Of a stretch of 64,000 bases of DNA, positions 1-11,179 are shown one piece after another. Each line of letters begins with the position of its first letter. Position 1 is the first letter of the stretch. The stretch comes from Pelodera strongyloides. Taxonomy: Eukaryota; Nematoda; Chromadorea; Rhabditida; Rhabditidae. The notes beneath the pieces were generated by a model. The model was not told where the DNA came from, did not search any database, and saw only the letters and a list, made by a program, of their open reading frames with translations. The position numbers and the translations under genes are program-made. Where the stretch lies: positions 285,958-349,957 of the forward strand of contig JAANDG010000089.1 in assembly GCA_036852015.1 (NCBI GenBank), written 5' to 3'.

Positions 1-480
1 TTACACTTACACCCAGTTTAATTTTGATTTTGTCGTACACGAGGAGCCGTTCTTGCCACACTCCTTGCCGCAGCATTTTATCGCACGTACCCGCCGCATA
101 CCAGATTGCCGTTTCCCGGATTTAAATTATTGTTTAGAGTAGGTAATCCGCGCGCGGCACATTTCGCCACACATGCGCGACCATAATAATATTTCATTTT
201 CGGGCGCGCCCACCCCACGCCAGTTTGCAATTTCATGAGTTTACACCTTCACCAGTTTAAATTTTTTTGTACGAGGCGCCGTTCTTACCACACTCCATGC
301 CGCAGCATTTTAAAGATATGTACGCACGCGCCCGCGGCATAAGCTTACCGTTTCCCAAATTTGCTCTTTACCTTTTTTTATTTTTTTAGTAGGGTGGTCT
401 TCGCGCGGCACATTTCTCAGTACACATGCGCGCTGCGCGCACAGTAATAGTTTTCGGGCGCGCCCACCGCAACAATATTC
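1..480. repeat. Diverged tandem direct repeat, two units
   Basis: Two successive units, about 1-238 and 239-480, share the same order of words: the segment after 'acactccttgccgcagcatttta' or its variant, the CG-rich 'cgcgcggcacattt', and the closing 'ttttcgggcgcgcccacc'. They differ by many substitutions and small indels, so this is an old duplication. No reading frame is conserved between them and I see no gene. Confidence 0.7.
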
Positions 481-1296
481 ATATTTTTTTTAAAGCTTTT
501 TCCCACCCCCTTTCATATTTTAACCCGATTTTTAAACAAGGTGGTTCGCGCACGTTCCATATCCTCTCACATGGTCATTTCTTTTAATAAATTTGGCAAG
601 CATTTCGGACGCTGATATTCCCCACATTTGAATATTTTCCCCACCACATTTCAATGGCGGTACCCCAACAAACTAATTTCTCCCTCATAACCGTTTCCCT
701 TCTAATCAGGGCAGAAACAACGATCCCAATCCGATCTCAGCTCAACAACTCCACTCCCCCACTTGGGACAGTCGTGGTGAGCCAAACACAAATATACAGA
801 TCAAACACGAACAAGAACAATGCTTAAATTGAAGATGGACGGATCCTGATGGCGCGGCGGCGCCTCTGCGTTGAAGATTCCTCGGACGTCTAGATCTGAA
901 AAGGGCAATTTGTATCGTTGTACCTTTTCGCTGGATGCAAACTACGATATGTAAGCCAATCATTGAAAACAACCGAGTAGTCTTCGGAAACTTCGCGGAA
1001 TTGGTGTGCACACAAAAAGGGTGCACAGTTGGCCGGCGCATCTCCTCTTTGCAATTGACTCACGATAAATAGAGTTCTAGAGTGCGCGAGGCACCTGCCG
1101 CTCATCTTCCTAAAGGTGCTTCACAGGGACAGAACACGTTTCCGCGCAACTAGACGGAGTGCCGCGCCACCTTGGCAGAACCTCTCTTTGTGCGCGACGA
1201 TGGCGCGAATTTACCAGTGTACTGACACGGAAGTTTGCAGTAAAAGAAGACATCGTTTTTTTAGTCAGTGCGTCGCAAGCTACGCGCAAATAAACA
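481..1296. other. Non-coding spacer
   Basis: I see no supported gene here. Short open frames exist on both strands but none has splice or start context, and none recurs in the duplicated segments downstream. Confidence 0.4.
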
Positions 1297-3300
1297 TACA
1301 ACAATGTGCTCAAAATCGCATGCTTAAAAGCAGAATATAGTAGAATCTAGAATCCAAGTGATTCAAGTAAAACATACCGTTGAAACGGGTACGGATTGTA
1401 TTTGCACGCAAGTGACGTGACAGAGGTGCGCTCCCTATTATACACTTGCAATTGACAGAAGGGCCGGGAATGTGCTGCTGACGCTGAAACGGAATATTAG
1501 TTATTGGAGTGTACAACAATGTGCACAGAAACATCTTTCTTGAGGTCTACGGCAAAACTCTTGGTGCTTAAGTGGCCTGGGCCTTAAGTGGTCTTAGTTT
1601 GTACAGTCCCCCCGCAACAAAACAAAAGAACACTCAACAATGTGGTAGCGGATGCGGTGATGTTCACTGCTCTAATTCAGTTGAGCGAAGAGATGCACAT
1701 CGCCAATTGGTTCACAGATTGCACACTTGATGCGGTGTGCGAAAGATGTGACGTGCGACAATTGAAATTGTACAACGATAGCGCACTCTTGGGACCGCGG
1801 GGGCAACCACCCCACGTATCGCGTTGTTTCCAGGTTACTCTCCAAATCTCACGCTACACTAATGGCCACCCAAGAATAACACAAATTCAATTAAAAAGTA
1901 TAGTACTACAGGTTACTCTCCAAATCTCACGCTACACTAATGGATGGCCACCCAAGAATAACACAAATTCAATTACAAAGTGTAGTACTATGTCAAATAC
2001 GTGCGCAATGTTAGATGTGGATAAAAGTGAACCTAATTGATTATAATTGACCGACCGTTGGTTAGTCGCAGCAGCTTCGTTTCGTGTTACGTATGTCCGC
2101 GTACAGTGCGATAAACAACTGGAGAATTCCTAAACAAACTGTTAAGAGGACAGAAACTCCCTGTACTCTCTACTCTATGGTACTACGATCAACGTTAAGA
2201 CTAAGCAACCAACAGTACTTGCCACTAGGGGGGGGGGGGGTCACTTGGACGATACTTCGCCATTTCTTCGCCAGACCCGTGCGAACTTCTGTGAACAACG
2301 TTACAACCTGGCTAAGAGGTGGCCAAAATGGAATGAAAAAAGTTTGTCGTGAAAAAGTATGGTGCGTCAAACTGGCCGTCGTCCGAAACCTTTCACACAA
2401 CAATTTTGCCATGTCTTCGCCAGAACAAACCAAAGGTGGCCGCAAGAGTCTGGCGAATATTTGGTAAAGTCGCTCATTTGGTACACTATTAATATCCTTG
2501 CTATCCGATATGCATACTTTAGCATCACAAGAATAACAACTACGTAAATGTAAGCAGCGGTAAGCTTGCCTTTCAAAACGTTTACCTGGATTCTCGCTGA
2601 TCTAAAGTCAAGAAAGAAGGGGCTGCATCCATCTTGCACAGACGGTAGCTTTCAAGCATCCTCCCACGGTGGTTGTGGCCACCCCGAGACATCTAAAGAA
2701 ACTGTATCCATTACAGTGCATTAATAGTTCGCACATACATGGGCAGAGTACGGTACCGCGCGTAGAGAATCATGATCACTCTCGCTAGAAGCACTTACGG
2801 CGCGTCGCCCTAATATATATACCGCAGGATCACTATATGGCTTAAAACGTTACTAAACATATTCCTGCATTGAAACATAACGACTTCAGCAATACAAGCT
2901 AACCGGAAAAACGTGCAACGAGTGTTACGCGTTAAGTACCAGAATAAGAATAACAAACCTTCAGACGTCAGTTCAATTACAATCAATTTCTGCGCGTCTT
3001 CACCGGTCTTATCCAAACACTATATAAGATATATAGTATGTAGTTTGGATCCAAAGCTATGTAGTCTTATCCATTCACTGCTGCTTTCGATCATCACGGT
3101 ATGTTGGTAGTGATATCCGAAATTCTAAACAAAACCATATTACTTTTGATGTACGTACAACTTTCGGGGTGCGGGCCGTGAGCGGCGCAGCAAAACCATT
3201 CTGACCAGTGTAGTATGGCTTTGCAGTATCTTTGGATTACATGCATTAATATCCATACAGCTTCTTGCAAGAGCCAGAGTAAACAAGGATCAGGTCACGG
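1297..3300. repeat. Large segmental direct repeat, copy A
   Basis: This stretch is repeated in diverged form at 3,325-4,860. Shared landmarks in the same order are the 'gtgctcaaaatcgcatgctt' start, the 'accgaccgttggtta' word near 2,050, a splice-donor-like block near 2,585-2,690, and the 'gcggcgcagcaaaacca' block near 3,183. Copy A has roughly 450 bp near 2,090-2,500 that copy B lacks. A third partial relative lies at 6,300-6,790. The minus strand at about 2,590-2,690 contains an acceptor-like TTTCTTTAG followed by ATG and an open stretch to a CCAG|GTAA donor. Copy B has an in-frame stop at the same place. Confidence 0.65.
1831..1988. repeat. 78-bp tandem duplication
   Basis: A segment starting 'caggttactctccaaatctc' at 1,831 is repeated at 1,909 with a 78-bp offset. 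Copy B of the larger duplication has only one unit here (near 3,810), so this tandem event is specific to copy A. Confidence 0.75.
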
Positions 3301-3324
3301 GGTAGATCGTGTAAAAAAAACATA

Positions 3325-4930
3325 CAACCATGTGCTCAAAATCGCATGCTTAAAAGGTAGTCTATTTAGTAGAATTTAGAATCCAACTGATAAAAAAAAA
3401 GTAAAACTTACCGTTGAAACGGGCGCGGATTGTATTTGCTTTGCAGGGAAGTGCGGTGGTAGACGTGCGCTCCCAATCATACAATTGCAGTTGTCAGAAG
3501 AGCCAAAATTTTTATCATCGCCACTGAAAAGGAATATTGGCTATTGGAGTGTGTAAAGCAAAGTGAACAGAAAGATCTCTCTGATGTATGCAGATTGGGG
3601 GTTAATTAGCCTGGGGCTTAAGTGGTATTAGTTTGCGCAGTCTCCCCGCAACAAAAGAACATCGAACAATATGGCAGCGGATGCGGTGATGCTCAACATG
3701 CAAATTCAGTTGAGCGAAAGCGGCGTGCGAAAGACGTGCGACAATTTAAACTGCACAACGATAGCGCACCCTTGGGCCCGCGGGGGTGCCCACGTATCGC
3801 GCTGTTTACAGGTTTTTGGTTATTCTCCAAATCTCATGCTATACTAACAATAAGGACCACCCACGAATAACATAACAGAAATTCCGTTCCAAAGTGTAGT
3901 ACTACGGCAAATACGTGAGCATAGTTAATGTTAGATGTGGATAAAAGCGAGACCTAATTGATGATAATTGACCGACCGTTGGTTACCCGCAACTCGCAGC
4001 GACTTTATTTTATATCCGATATTTTAGTCTCTAATCTCAAGAAAAACAACTACGTAAAAATGAGCAGCGGTACGCTTAACTGTCTTTACTTTATTGTTTA
4101 TAAATTATTACCTGGATTCTTGCTGCTCTATTGAAGGTAGAAGGAAGAAGGGGCTGTTCCCGCACACATGCCCTTCTTACATGTTTCACGGAGAGCGAGT
4201 CATGAATATGGCGTGGCATCCCGAGACATCTAAAGAAGCTGTAGTCCATCACAGTACATTAATAGTTCGCACACACTGCATGCATGGGCAGAGCATGGTA
4301 CCACGCACGGGGGGTAATTACCACTCTCGCTGGAGGAACTTACTACGTGTAGTCAAAAATAAGATCACGTCGGCATCACTACATCGCTTAAAACGGTACT
4401 GCACATACAGCAGGGCTGAAACATAGCGACACATAATGAGTTTCTCTATGTTCGCTGTTTATAAATCTCTAGCTAACAGGAATTTGAGATAATCCCCGCT
4501 TTTCAGCTATAGAAGCTAAAAGGTAAAACTTGCAACGGGTGTTACATGTTAAGTAAAAGAATAACAATAGCAAACCTTCGAAATCGAGTGAGTTTCTCCG
4601 TGTCTTGACCTTTCTTATCCATTTACTGCCGCTTTCGAACATCACAGTATGTCCGAAATACCTATAAAATAAACAAGAAGCGAATTACATTCGATCATAC
4701 GTACAACTTTCGGGGTGCGGGCAGTGAGCGGCGCAGCAAAACCAAGCTGTCCAATGAGTGTAGAATGGCGTATAAGTATCTTTGGATTACACGTAATATC
4801 CATACACCACCTCCTTGTAAGTCCCCCGCGCAAGCATGGCCCAGGGCGTGAGTACAGTATGCGTTTCTTGTGTGATTCATAAAGTGTCATGTTAATAGAT
4901 GGGAGCGCTGGCGGGTGGTAATTAGTTATT
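3325..4930. repeat. Large segmental direct repeat, copy B
   Basis: Diverged copy of 1,297-3,300, sharing its order of landmarks and lacking the internal segment near 2,090-2,500. The end, with the words 'gatgggagcgctgg' and 'ggtggtaattagttatt' near 4,898-4,940, is shared with 6,737-6,790. Frames open in copy A are interrupted here, so it behaves as a non-coding or decayed copy. Confidence 0.65.
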
Positions 4931-5280
4931 GAAATACCAGTGGTTTCCTTCCTTTTAAAGGGAGCGGCCTATGAGAATAAAGTTTTCCCCAATTTATTTG
5001 TAAATAATGTCCGTAATTTCAGAAATATTACTGTGAAAACGGCATTGCTTGAAGCCTAGAACTCACAGAGTTATTCCCGTAGTCGGTACCGTAGTCAGAA
5101 TCAATTCTCTCTCTTTTAGGACATTCTTTTATTGCAAACGCCTCTTTATAGTCGTAGGAATGATCTTTATTCGTTTGACCATTCTTATATAGAGAAAGAA
5201 TGCAAATGAACGGATATAAACCGTAAAAATGAATTTTGACGTTGCTGACTGAACGAAGTACCCCGAACGCACATCATCCA

Positions 5281-5330
5281 AACACACAATCAATCAATCA
5301 AACAAACAAATAAACAAACAAACAAAGCTC
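5281..5330. repeat. CAAT/CAAA simple repeat
   Basis: A low-complexity run of tetranucleotides (aatc/aaac/aaat types). Its surroundings (4,930-5,590) hold no supported gene. Confidence 0.8.
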
Positions 5331-5593
5331 CCAGCTTTATATAATAAGATAATTTGGTTTTGGTAAAGTATTTTTCTCAATTCTTTCCTATATTCAATTA
5401 GACACAAAGTAAAATGACGAATTTGAAGTGACTGTCTTCCTTTAATTAACTATGCGCTATAAATAGTATACATATTCGACAACAAAACGCAAGAATTACC
5501 GGGTAATCGGGGCACAAGCACAATGTTTGTCAAAAAAACTAAATCAGTTGGAAAACTAAATCACTGTTTGAGCTACTGGTTTGTGGACAGTAC

Positions 5594-6155
5594 GTCTAAT
5601 ATCTACAGCACTTCAAAACAAAACTTGAGAGGAGCCATAAACACAAGGAACATAGGAGTGCGGAGCGACATCTGCATGCCTGTATCCTATTGAGCATCCA
5701 ATATGGCGTTCAAATGGCGCAACTAACATTGAACATGAAGACGCAGCAAATCAAGACGCAATCACCAGACAGACTACCCGACGTTATTATTCAAAAATGT
5801 TACCTGGGATTCCGGCGTTACTTGACTTTCAGCTTGCTGTAACGGTGTCACACACTCTTGCATATTGTTAGATATTTTCTGCCGCGTCGGACAACGAATT
5901 GGCAGTGTCGGCAGACTTCTAAACCACACATTAATAGTACTAGGTTTATATGTTTCCAGAACAGTTCGAGTAGCATTACTATGCTTTCCCCTTTATCATA
6001 TTTATAGCTTTTGTACAAATTTGTGAATGTAATCTTTGCAAGTTTATTGGAATGTGAACGTTTGCTGAAAATTCTACTTTCCCAAGTATCAGTGGCGCAG
6101 TACTAAACATATAGGGGTACTTGGCATATAGCGGGGTTGAAACAAAGTTTTATCG
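5594..6155. repeat. Segmental repeat family 2, copy 1
   Basis: Begins near 'ctacagcacttcaaa' and ends at 'ggggttgaaaca'. The same series of words recurs at 7,257-7,976 and 8,533-9,403. Each copy carries on the minus strand a conserved donor-like CCAG|GTAACATT (here near 5,800-5,815). No frame is open in all three copies, so I treat it as a decayed duplicated gene segment or a non-coding repeat. Confidence 0.6.
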
Positions 6156-6299
6156 TTTCCGCTCAGATTTTTCTGTTCGGTTTATGAATTTCTAACTAAC
6201 AACTGTTCTTCTCTACATTCTCAACGCACTGTTGGGCATATTTGCTACAGGAAACCTGAGTAGTCTACTTCAAAACCAAAACATAAGGAATTTGAGGTT

Positions 6300-6790
6300 A
6301 TCCCAACCTTTCAGCAATACAAGCTAAAGGTAAAACTGGTATTACATGTTAAGAATAAGGATAACAATAACAAACCTTCAGAAGTCAGTTCAAATCCAAT
6401 CAATTTTGCGCGTTTTCACCGTTCTTATCCATCAACTGCCGCTTTCGATCAACACAGCTGATAGCGTTATCCGAAATAGCTAAACAAAATTAGCTTATTA
6501 ATTTCGATGTACGGATGTATGTACAACCTTCCGGAGGGCGGCGGTGAGAGGCGCAGCAAAATCTATCCTAGCTGACCAGTTTCGAATGGCGTCTAACAGG
6601 CACCAGACCAGCACCGCTTGCGCTTTTTTGGATTACGCGTTACACAGATTAATATCCATACGAAAACACCTTGCGAGACCCAGAGTAAGCAAGGCCAAGG
6701 CAGTGTGTCTTCATAAATTCATGGTAATGTTATTGATGGGAGCGCTGGGGTTGGTGGGAATTGGTTATTCAATTATCGGCGGTTTTCTTT
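6300..6790. repeat. Partial third relative of the copy A/B repeat
   Basis: Shares the 'gcgcagcaaaa', 'taatatccata' and 'gatgggagcgctgg' landmarks with 3,180-3,290 and 4,725-4,930. It lies between family 2 copies 1 and 2, so the two repeat families interleave. Confidence 0.55.
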
Positions 6791-6884
6791 TAAACCACAC
6801 TTTAATTACCTAATGTGCATGCACAATAGTACATGTAATTCGACAATGAAACGCAAGAAATACCGGGCACAAGCAAAAAGTTGC

Positions 6885-8150
6885 TCATCACACACAAACC
6901 CTACATCATGAATTAGAGTAGAGTAGTTGTAACTTACAATTGACTTCTGACTTCGCTCTGTGGTTCGGACCTCGACGACGATACCAGCGATTCCTCCACC
7001 GGTTACAGAATCCTGTCAATCTTGTGCCTTCGCACACAGCAATAATAACCATGCCGCAGTTCCTGAACACGAGTAAGTTTGGAAATTTTCCTTTCAGTAT
7101 TTAAAAACAACACACGGACCGGTTCTAAAGGTCCGTTACCTACAGCGAGACAGACACCTTTGTACTGCAGCTACCTACACAAACGCAAGGAAAAGACAAC
7201 AAGTTTCTCGTAATGTTTGAGTTAAAACTGTGGGCTCATATATAAATATAACTACGTATAATCTCTACAGCACTTCAAATCACAATTTGAGGATTCGAGG
7301 TAAAAACTACAAGGAACATAAGAGCGTGGAGCGCTACCTGCGTCCTGTATAATACTGCGTGCCCAATATATCGCGTGCAAAGTGCGCAACCAACACAACA
7401 TTAAACATGGAGTCGCAGGGCACAATTACCAGACTAAGCTGGCACCCGGCGTTCTTACTTCAAAATGTTACCTGGATCCTGGATTTCCTCGACTTTCAGC
7501 TTGCCGCCACGGTGTATATTTCCTGGGGCATCGGTGAGCGAGTTGATACTCTCGGACAGGCGCAGACTTCTAAACTAACCGTATTAGATCACGATCAGAG
7601 TACGTTGACAACTAATAGTCTGCAGTTTACATGTTCACAGAACAGAACCATGGCATAAAACACCCCGCCAAATGCGGACGATCACCTCCCTATCTCTAAT
7701 GCATTGTATGCAAATTAGTCTAAATCAGCTCCTGATCTCTAATGCATTATAATGCATTATTAGTCTAAATCACCTCCATAAAATTTTGAGACGCGGACTT
7801 AATTTATTCCCTGAACAGAACGAGTACCATTACCACCCGTCTCTCACATCTAGCTTTCTGCAGATTGAATCTCACGCATATTATGAAAAGTGAATGTTTG
7901 CTTAAAGATTCTCAGTTATGAGCTAGACAGATTACTAAACAAATAGGGGTACTTGGTATATAGAGGGGTTGAAACATTCGCCTCACTCAGGTTCACGTAC
8001 ACGCCCATAATGATCTCTGACTTAGCACCATCATAAGCTTAGAATACCCAGGCGCCACACCCCTCACTGTTTTAATCGTACTGCTAAGGTAAGAAGATCC
8101 GTTTTCGGACAAAGCTGAACAAGAAGAGCGCGTCTGCGCATCACATACAT
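6885..8150. repeat. Tandem segmental repeat, unit 2
   Basis: Starts with 'cctacatcatgaatta' and runs to just before the same word recurs at about 8,165. It contains family 2 copy 2 (7,257-7,976) and a short candidate exon on the minus strand at 7,015-7,062. Tandem partner: 8,151-9,790. Confidence 0.65.
7015..7062 (-). pseudogene. Candidate fossil exon, copy in unit 2
   Basis: On the minus strand a GTGTTCAG acceptor is followed by 16 codons reading ELRHGYYCCVRRHKID. The copy in unit 3 reads ELRHGYYCSVRRPKID after the same acceptor. Three of the five differing codons are silent, weakly suggesting past selection on protein. In this unit the frame stops shortly afterwards. No family recognised, and the call rests only on comparing the two copies. 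Confidence 0.3.
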
Positions 8151-8285
8151 ATCACACACAAATCCTACATCATGAATTATAGTAGTAGTAACTTGTAACT
8201 TACAAATGACTTCTGACTTCGCTCTGTGGTTCGGCTCTCGACGTCGATACTAGCGATTCGATTCCCCGATCCTCGCTAAATCTCT

Positions 8286-8333
8286 GTCAATCTTGGGCCT
8301 TCGCACAGAGCAGTAATAACCGTGTCGCAGTTC
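8286..8333 (-). pseudogene. Candidate fossil exon, copy in unit 3
   Basis: Second copy of the 16-codon candidate exon at 7,015-7,062, with the same GTGTTCAG acceptor. It lies inside a longer minus-strand frame of about 147 codons that is not preserved in unit 2, so only the short conserved part is proposed. Confidence 0.3.
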
Positions 8334-8917
8334 CTGAACACGAATAAATTGGTGCACTTTTCCTTAAACTCTCTGACTCTCTCTCTTTCTCTCGTCCAAC
8401 ATGGAAGGGTTCTAAAGGTTCGTTACCTACATAGAGACATTTGTGCTTGCGCCACCTACACTGTCCTACACAACTCGCACGGAAAACAAAACCAGATCCA
8501 ACTTGCGTGCTTATACATAACAATATAATTGTATAATCTCTACAACACTTCAAATCACATTTTGAAATATCGAGATATAAACCACAATAAGCGAATAAGC
8601 ATACGAGCGCGGAGAGCCACCTGCGTCCTGTATAATACTGCCTGCCCAATATCGTGTGCAAAGTGCGCAACCAACACAAAACACTAAAGGTGAGCAATGA
8701 CAACGCGCAATTATCAGGCAACGCTGGCACCTGGCGTCCTTAGTTCACAATGTTACCTGGATCCTGGCTTTCCATGACTTCGCCACCACGGTGTCTCACA
8801 CGTCATTCTTATTGTTATATATTTCCAGCGGTATCGGAGATCGAGTTGGTACTGCCGGACAGGCGCAGGCTGCTAAACTAACCGTAGTTGATCACAGTAA
8901 GTTGGCACACTAATGGC

Positions 8918-9178
8918 CTGTCCATGTCACACTTGCGAAAATGACAAATCCCTGTCCATGTTCAGGACATTTTACATGAATGACAAATGCCTACCGTAAC
9001 CCATGCGAATACCGCATTTGACATGGTCCTGCAGCGAAAGTGTATCAGATCCGTACTATTTTGAAACAGATCCGCACTAGATTCAAAATCGCTGCGGGAC
9101 CTTGACATTTACATTGACTCGAACATGGACAGGCATTTGTCATTTTCGCAAATTCGAATAGCATACATGGAGAGGCCA
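8918..9178. mobile_element. Palindromic MITE inside unit 3
   Basis: Long imperfect inverted repeat. The left end reads 'tgtccatgt' and then 'ttgcgaaaatgacaaat'. The right end contains the complement, 'atttgtcattttcgcaaa', and closes with 'acatggaga'. Inner arms around 'gatccg' also pair. It interrupts a segment that is continuous in unit 2. A GGCC at each edge could be a target duplication, but that is not certain. Confidence 0.65.
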
Positions 9179-9441
9179 TAACAGTCTGAAGTTGACATGT
9201 TCCCAGAGCATATCGAGCACTATTACCATGCTTTCCCGTCTCTCACAACTAGCTTTCGACAAAGTGACAACGTACTCTTTACAAAGCTCACTCATTTTAT
9301 GAAAAGTGAATGTTTGCTGAAAGATTCTCAGTTATGAGCTAGACGCAGTACTAAACATACAGGGGCACTTGGTACATTTAAAGAGAGGTTGAAACATTCG
9401 CTTCGCTCAGGTTCGTACACCACCACCACCATGCTCTTTGA

Positions 9442-9699
9442 GGGTAAACTTCGGTTTTTACTTGTCACTCAATTTGTTTGCTTCTATGTCCTTATGCTAA
9501 TTTGAATTTGACTCTAATTCGGCTCATATTTTCTTGTAAACCTGGAAAAAATGCAATCTTCAAATCCACCTAACTTTTTTTCTATATGTTTCCGACATTT
9601 TATTTCTTTGTAACTCGACTCGAAGCAGCATGGAATTCTGATTTGAATGGTGCTTTTGAATCAAAAATCAATCTGACAAGTAAAAACCGAAATAATTCC
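9442..9699. mobile_element. hAT-like MITE with 8-bp target duplication
   Basis: 258-bp element with terminal inverted repeats of about 26 bp. The core 'ttcggtttttacttgtca' on the left matches the complement of 'tgacaagtaaaaaccgaa' on the right. It is flanked by CTCTTTGA at 9,434-9,441 and again at 9,700-9,707. An 8-bp target duplication is typical of the hAT superfamily. It has no coding capacity, so it is non-autonomous. It interrupts a segment that is uninterrupted in unit 2 near 8,015. Confidence 0.75.
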
Positions 9700-9957
9700 C
9701 TCTTTGACTTTAGCACCATCATAAGATTAGAATAGCCAGGAACATGGCACATCCCTCCCTCATTGTTTTAATCGTACTGGTAAGAAGTCAATGGGTATTA
9801 TAGGGGTGTTTGTTTAACTTTGGCGTATCTTGAACCCAGCAGAGTGTGGAAAAGGTCTGAATGGCTGGCCCTATCGACCCGACTATAATCGGGTCGCACC
9901 CACATATCTGGTAGGAACCCATATGTCTAGTCGGAAAAAGTAACGAAAACAACTTAC

Positions 9958-10128
9958 TCTGGTGTCGATTGGCTATCAGGGACATCCGGTGGTCCAATGT
10001 GGGTGGTTTCGTGGCAATCAACAGACGTCGTCCGATCAGGCACAATCGCACAACCCCAATCTCAGTTTCGTCGTGTCCCCGAGCAACTCGCATGCACAAC
10101 GACTGACTATTTTATGTCACAGTCACAC
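9958..10128 (-). pseudogene. Decayed paralogue of the S1-like gene's first exon region
   Basis: The minus strand has a TTCTTATAG acceptor followed by GTGTGA, matching TTCTTGTAG|GTGTGA in the gene at 12,867-13,147, and a GTAAGT donor at the lower end. The frame includes IGVVRLCLIGRRLLIAT, which aligns loosely with the IGIGIFC...HILVTSS stretch of that gene and resembles the N-terminal half of S1 proteases (Cys and 'LIG...LTA' region). In the phase used by the neighbour, a stop comes within a few codons of the acceptor, so this copy looks broken. No downstream exons were found. Confidence 0.4.
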
Positions 10129-10149
10129 CTATAAGAAACTGAATATAAT

Positions 10150-11179
10150 TGCATAAACTAAAGTCAGATTCGAGGTGATAGAAAACCAGACCAGGACACG
10201 GTGCGCGCTAGACAGCTAGTATGCAGCCAATTGTTGGTTGTCTACAGCAAAGTTTGACTGGGGCGCGACCTACACGGAACGTGTGCGCCCAGATATTGCA
10301 GGTTTTTTGAAGTTCTACCGGTACTATTACACAAGGGGGGGGGCATTACGCACTCATCGCTTTTAAACAGAACTTATTTGCATGTATGCTAATTGACAGA
10401 TGGTCATTATTCAAGTGAATTTTGTAAACGTTTCGATCTTTCTGCCAACATCACTAGTAAATTTCTAAAAAAAATGGTGAAGTCTATGGTAATGCCCCCC
10501 CCCCGCCCCGTTGTGTAATAGCACCGTTCTGCCCGCCCACACTGGGCCAACATTAGGCGCACTAGCTCCACCATTGTTCCCCTTGAGTTACCTTCCCATT
10601 CTTGGGGAAAAGGAAAAGTAGGAAAGTAGGAAAAGTGTGGGCCGCGCACCGGCCAATTTTCCTCGACGTAACAGTAATAGAGGCTAATTAGTCACCTAGT
10701 CAATACACTTCTTATTCGGATGTCCCTGTTAAAAAGTAAGTTCATCTAAACCAACCTTGTAGTATATTTTTTTTCTTGAATGAACTCCGGGCGAATCTCC
10801 GGGCGAGGCAAAATGCTAATCAACATCGACCTCGGCAACCGGGCAACGTTGTCCACTCAACTCGCGTGTGCAATGATTTTGATTACCACATCTAGAAAAA
10901 AGAAGAATTCGAATATCAGCAAGTACACAAATGATTAAAGCTTGCCTCGCAAATACGTTTCTATAACAAACAACCGCTGAAATTCGATATTGTCTATCGC
11001 ACCACTACTCATAGTTTCGAAACGTCTACAGTGTTTCCTGACGCGGTGCGCCTATCAAAACAACATTGACGTGCATCCCATATGAGCCATAAATAAGAGT
11101 AACTAAGGAGTGATATGACTGCATACATATAATATACACTAGCAAATAAACACCCGCGTCGCGATCCTTTCGCTCCATT
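10150..11179. other. Spacer with poly-G/C runs
   Basis: No gene supported. It contains a run of 9 G near 10,337 and a C-rich run near 10,494-10,508 in opposite orientation. Confidence 0.4.

Larger units (their letters stand above)
8151..9790. repeat. Tandem segmental repeat, unit 3
   Basis: Diverged copy of 6,885-8,150. It is longer because two palindromic elements (8,918-9,178 and 9,442-9,699) inserted into it. Unit 2 lacks both, so they arrived after the duplication or were private to this copy. Confidence 0.65.

Noticed and set aside
1588..2040. Plus-strand frame of 150 codons
   Set aside because: It begins at GTG, contains a 78-bp direct repeat, and is not preserved in copy B.
8287..8730. 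Minus-strand Cys-rich frame of 147 codons
   Set aside because: The frame is not preserved in the tandem unit 2. Only a 16-codon part looks conserved.
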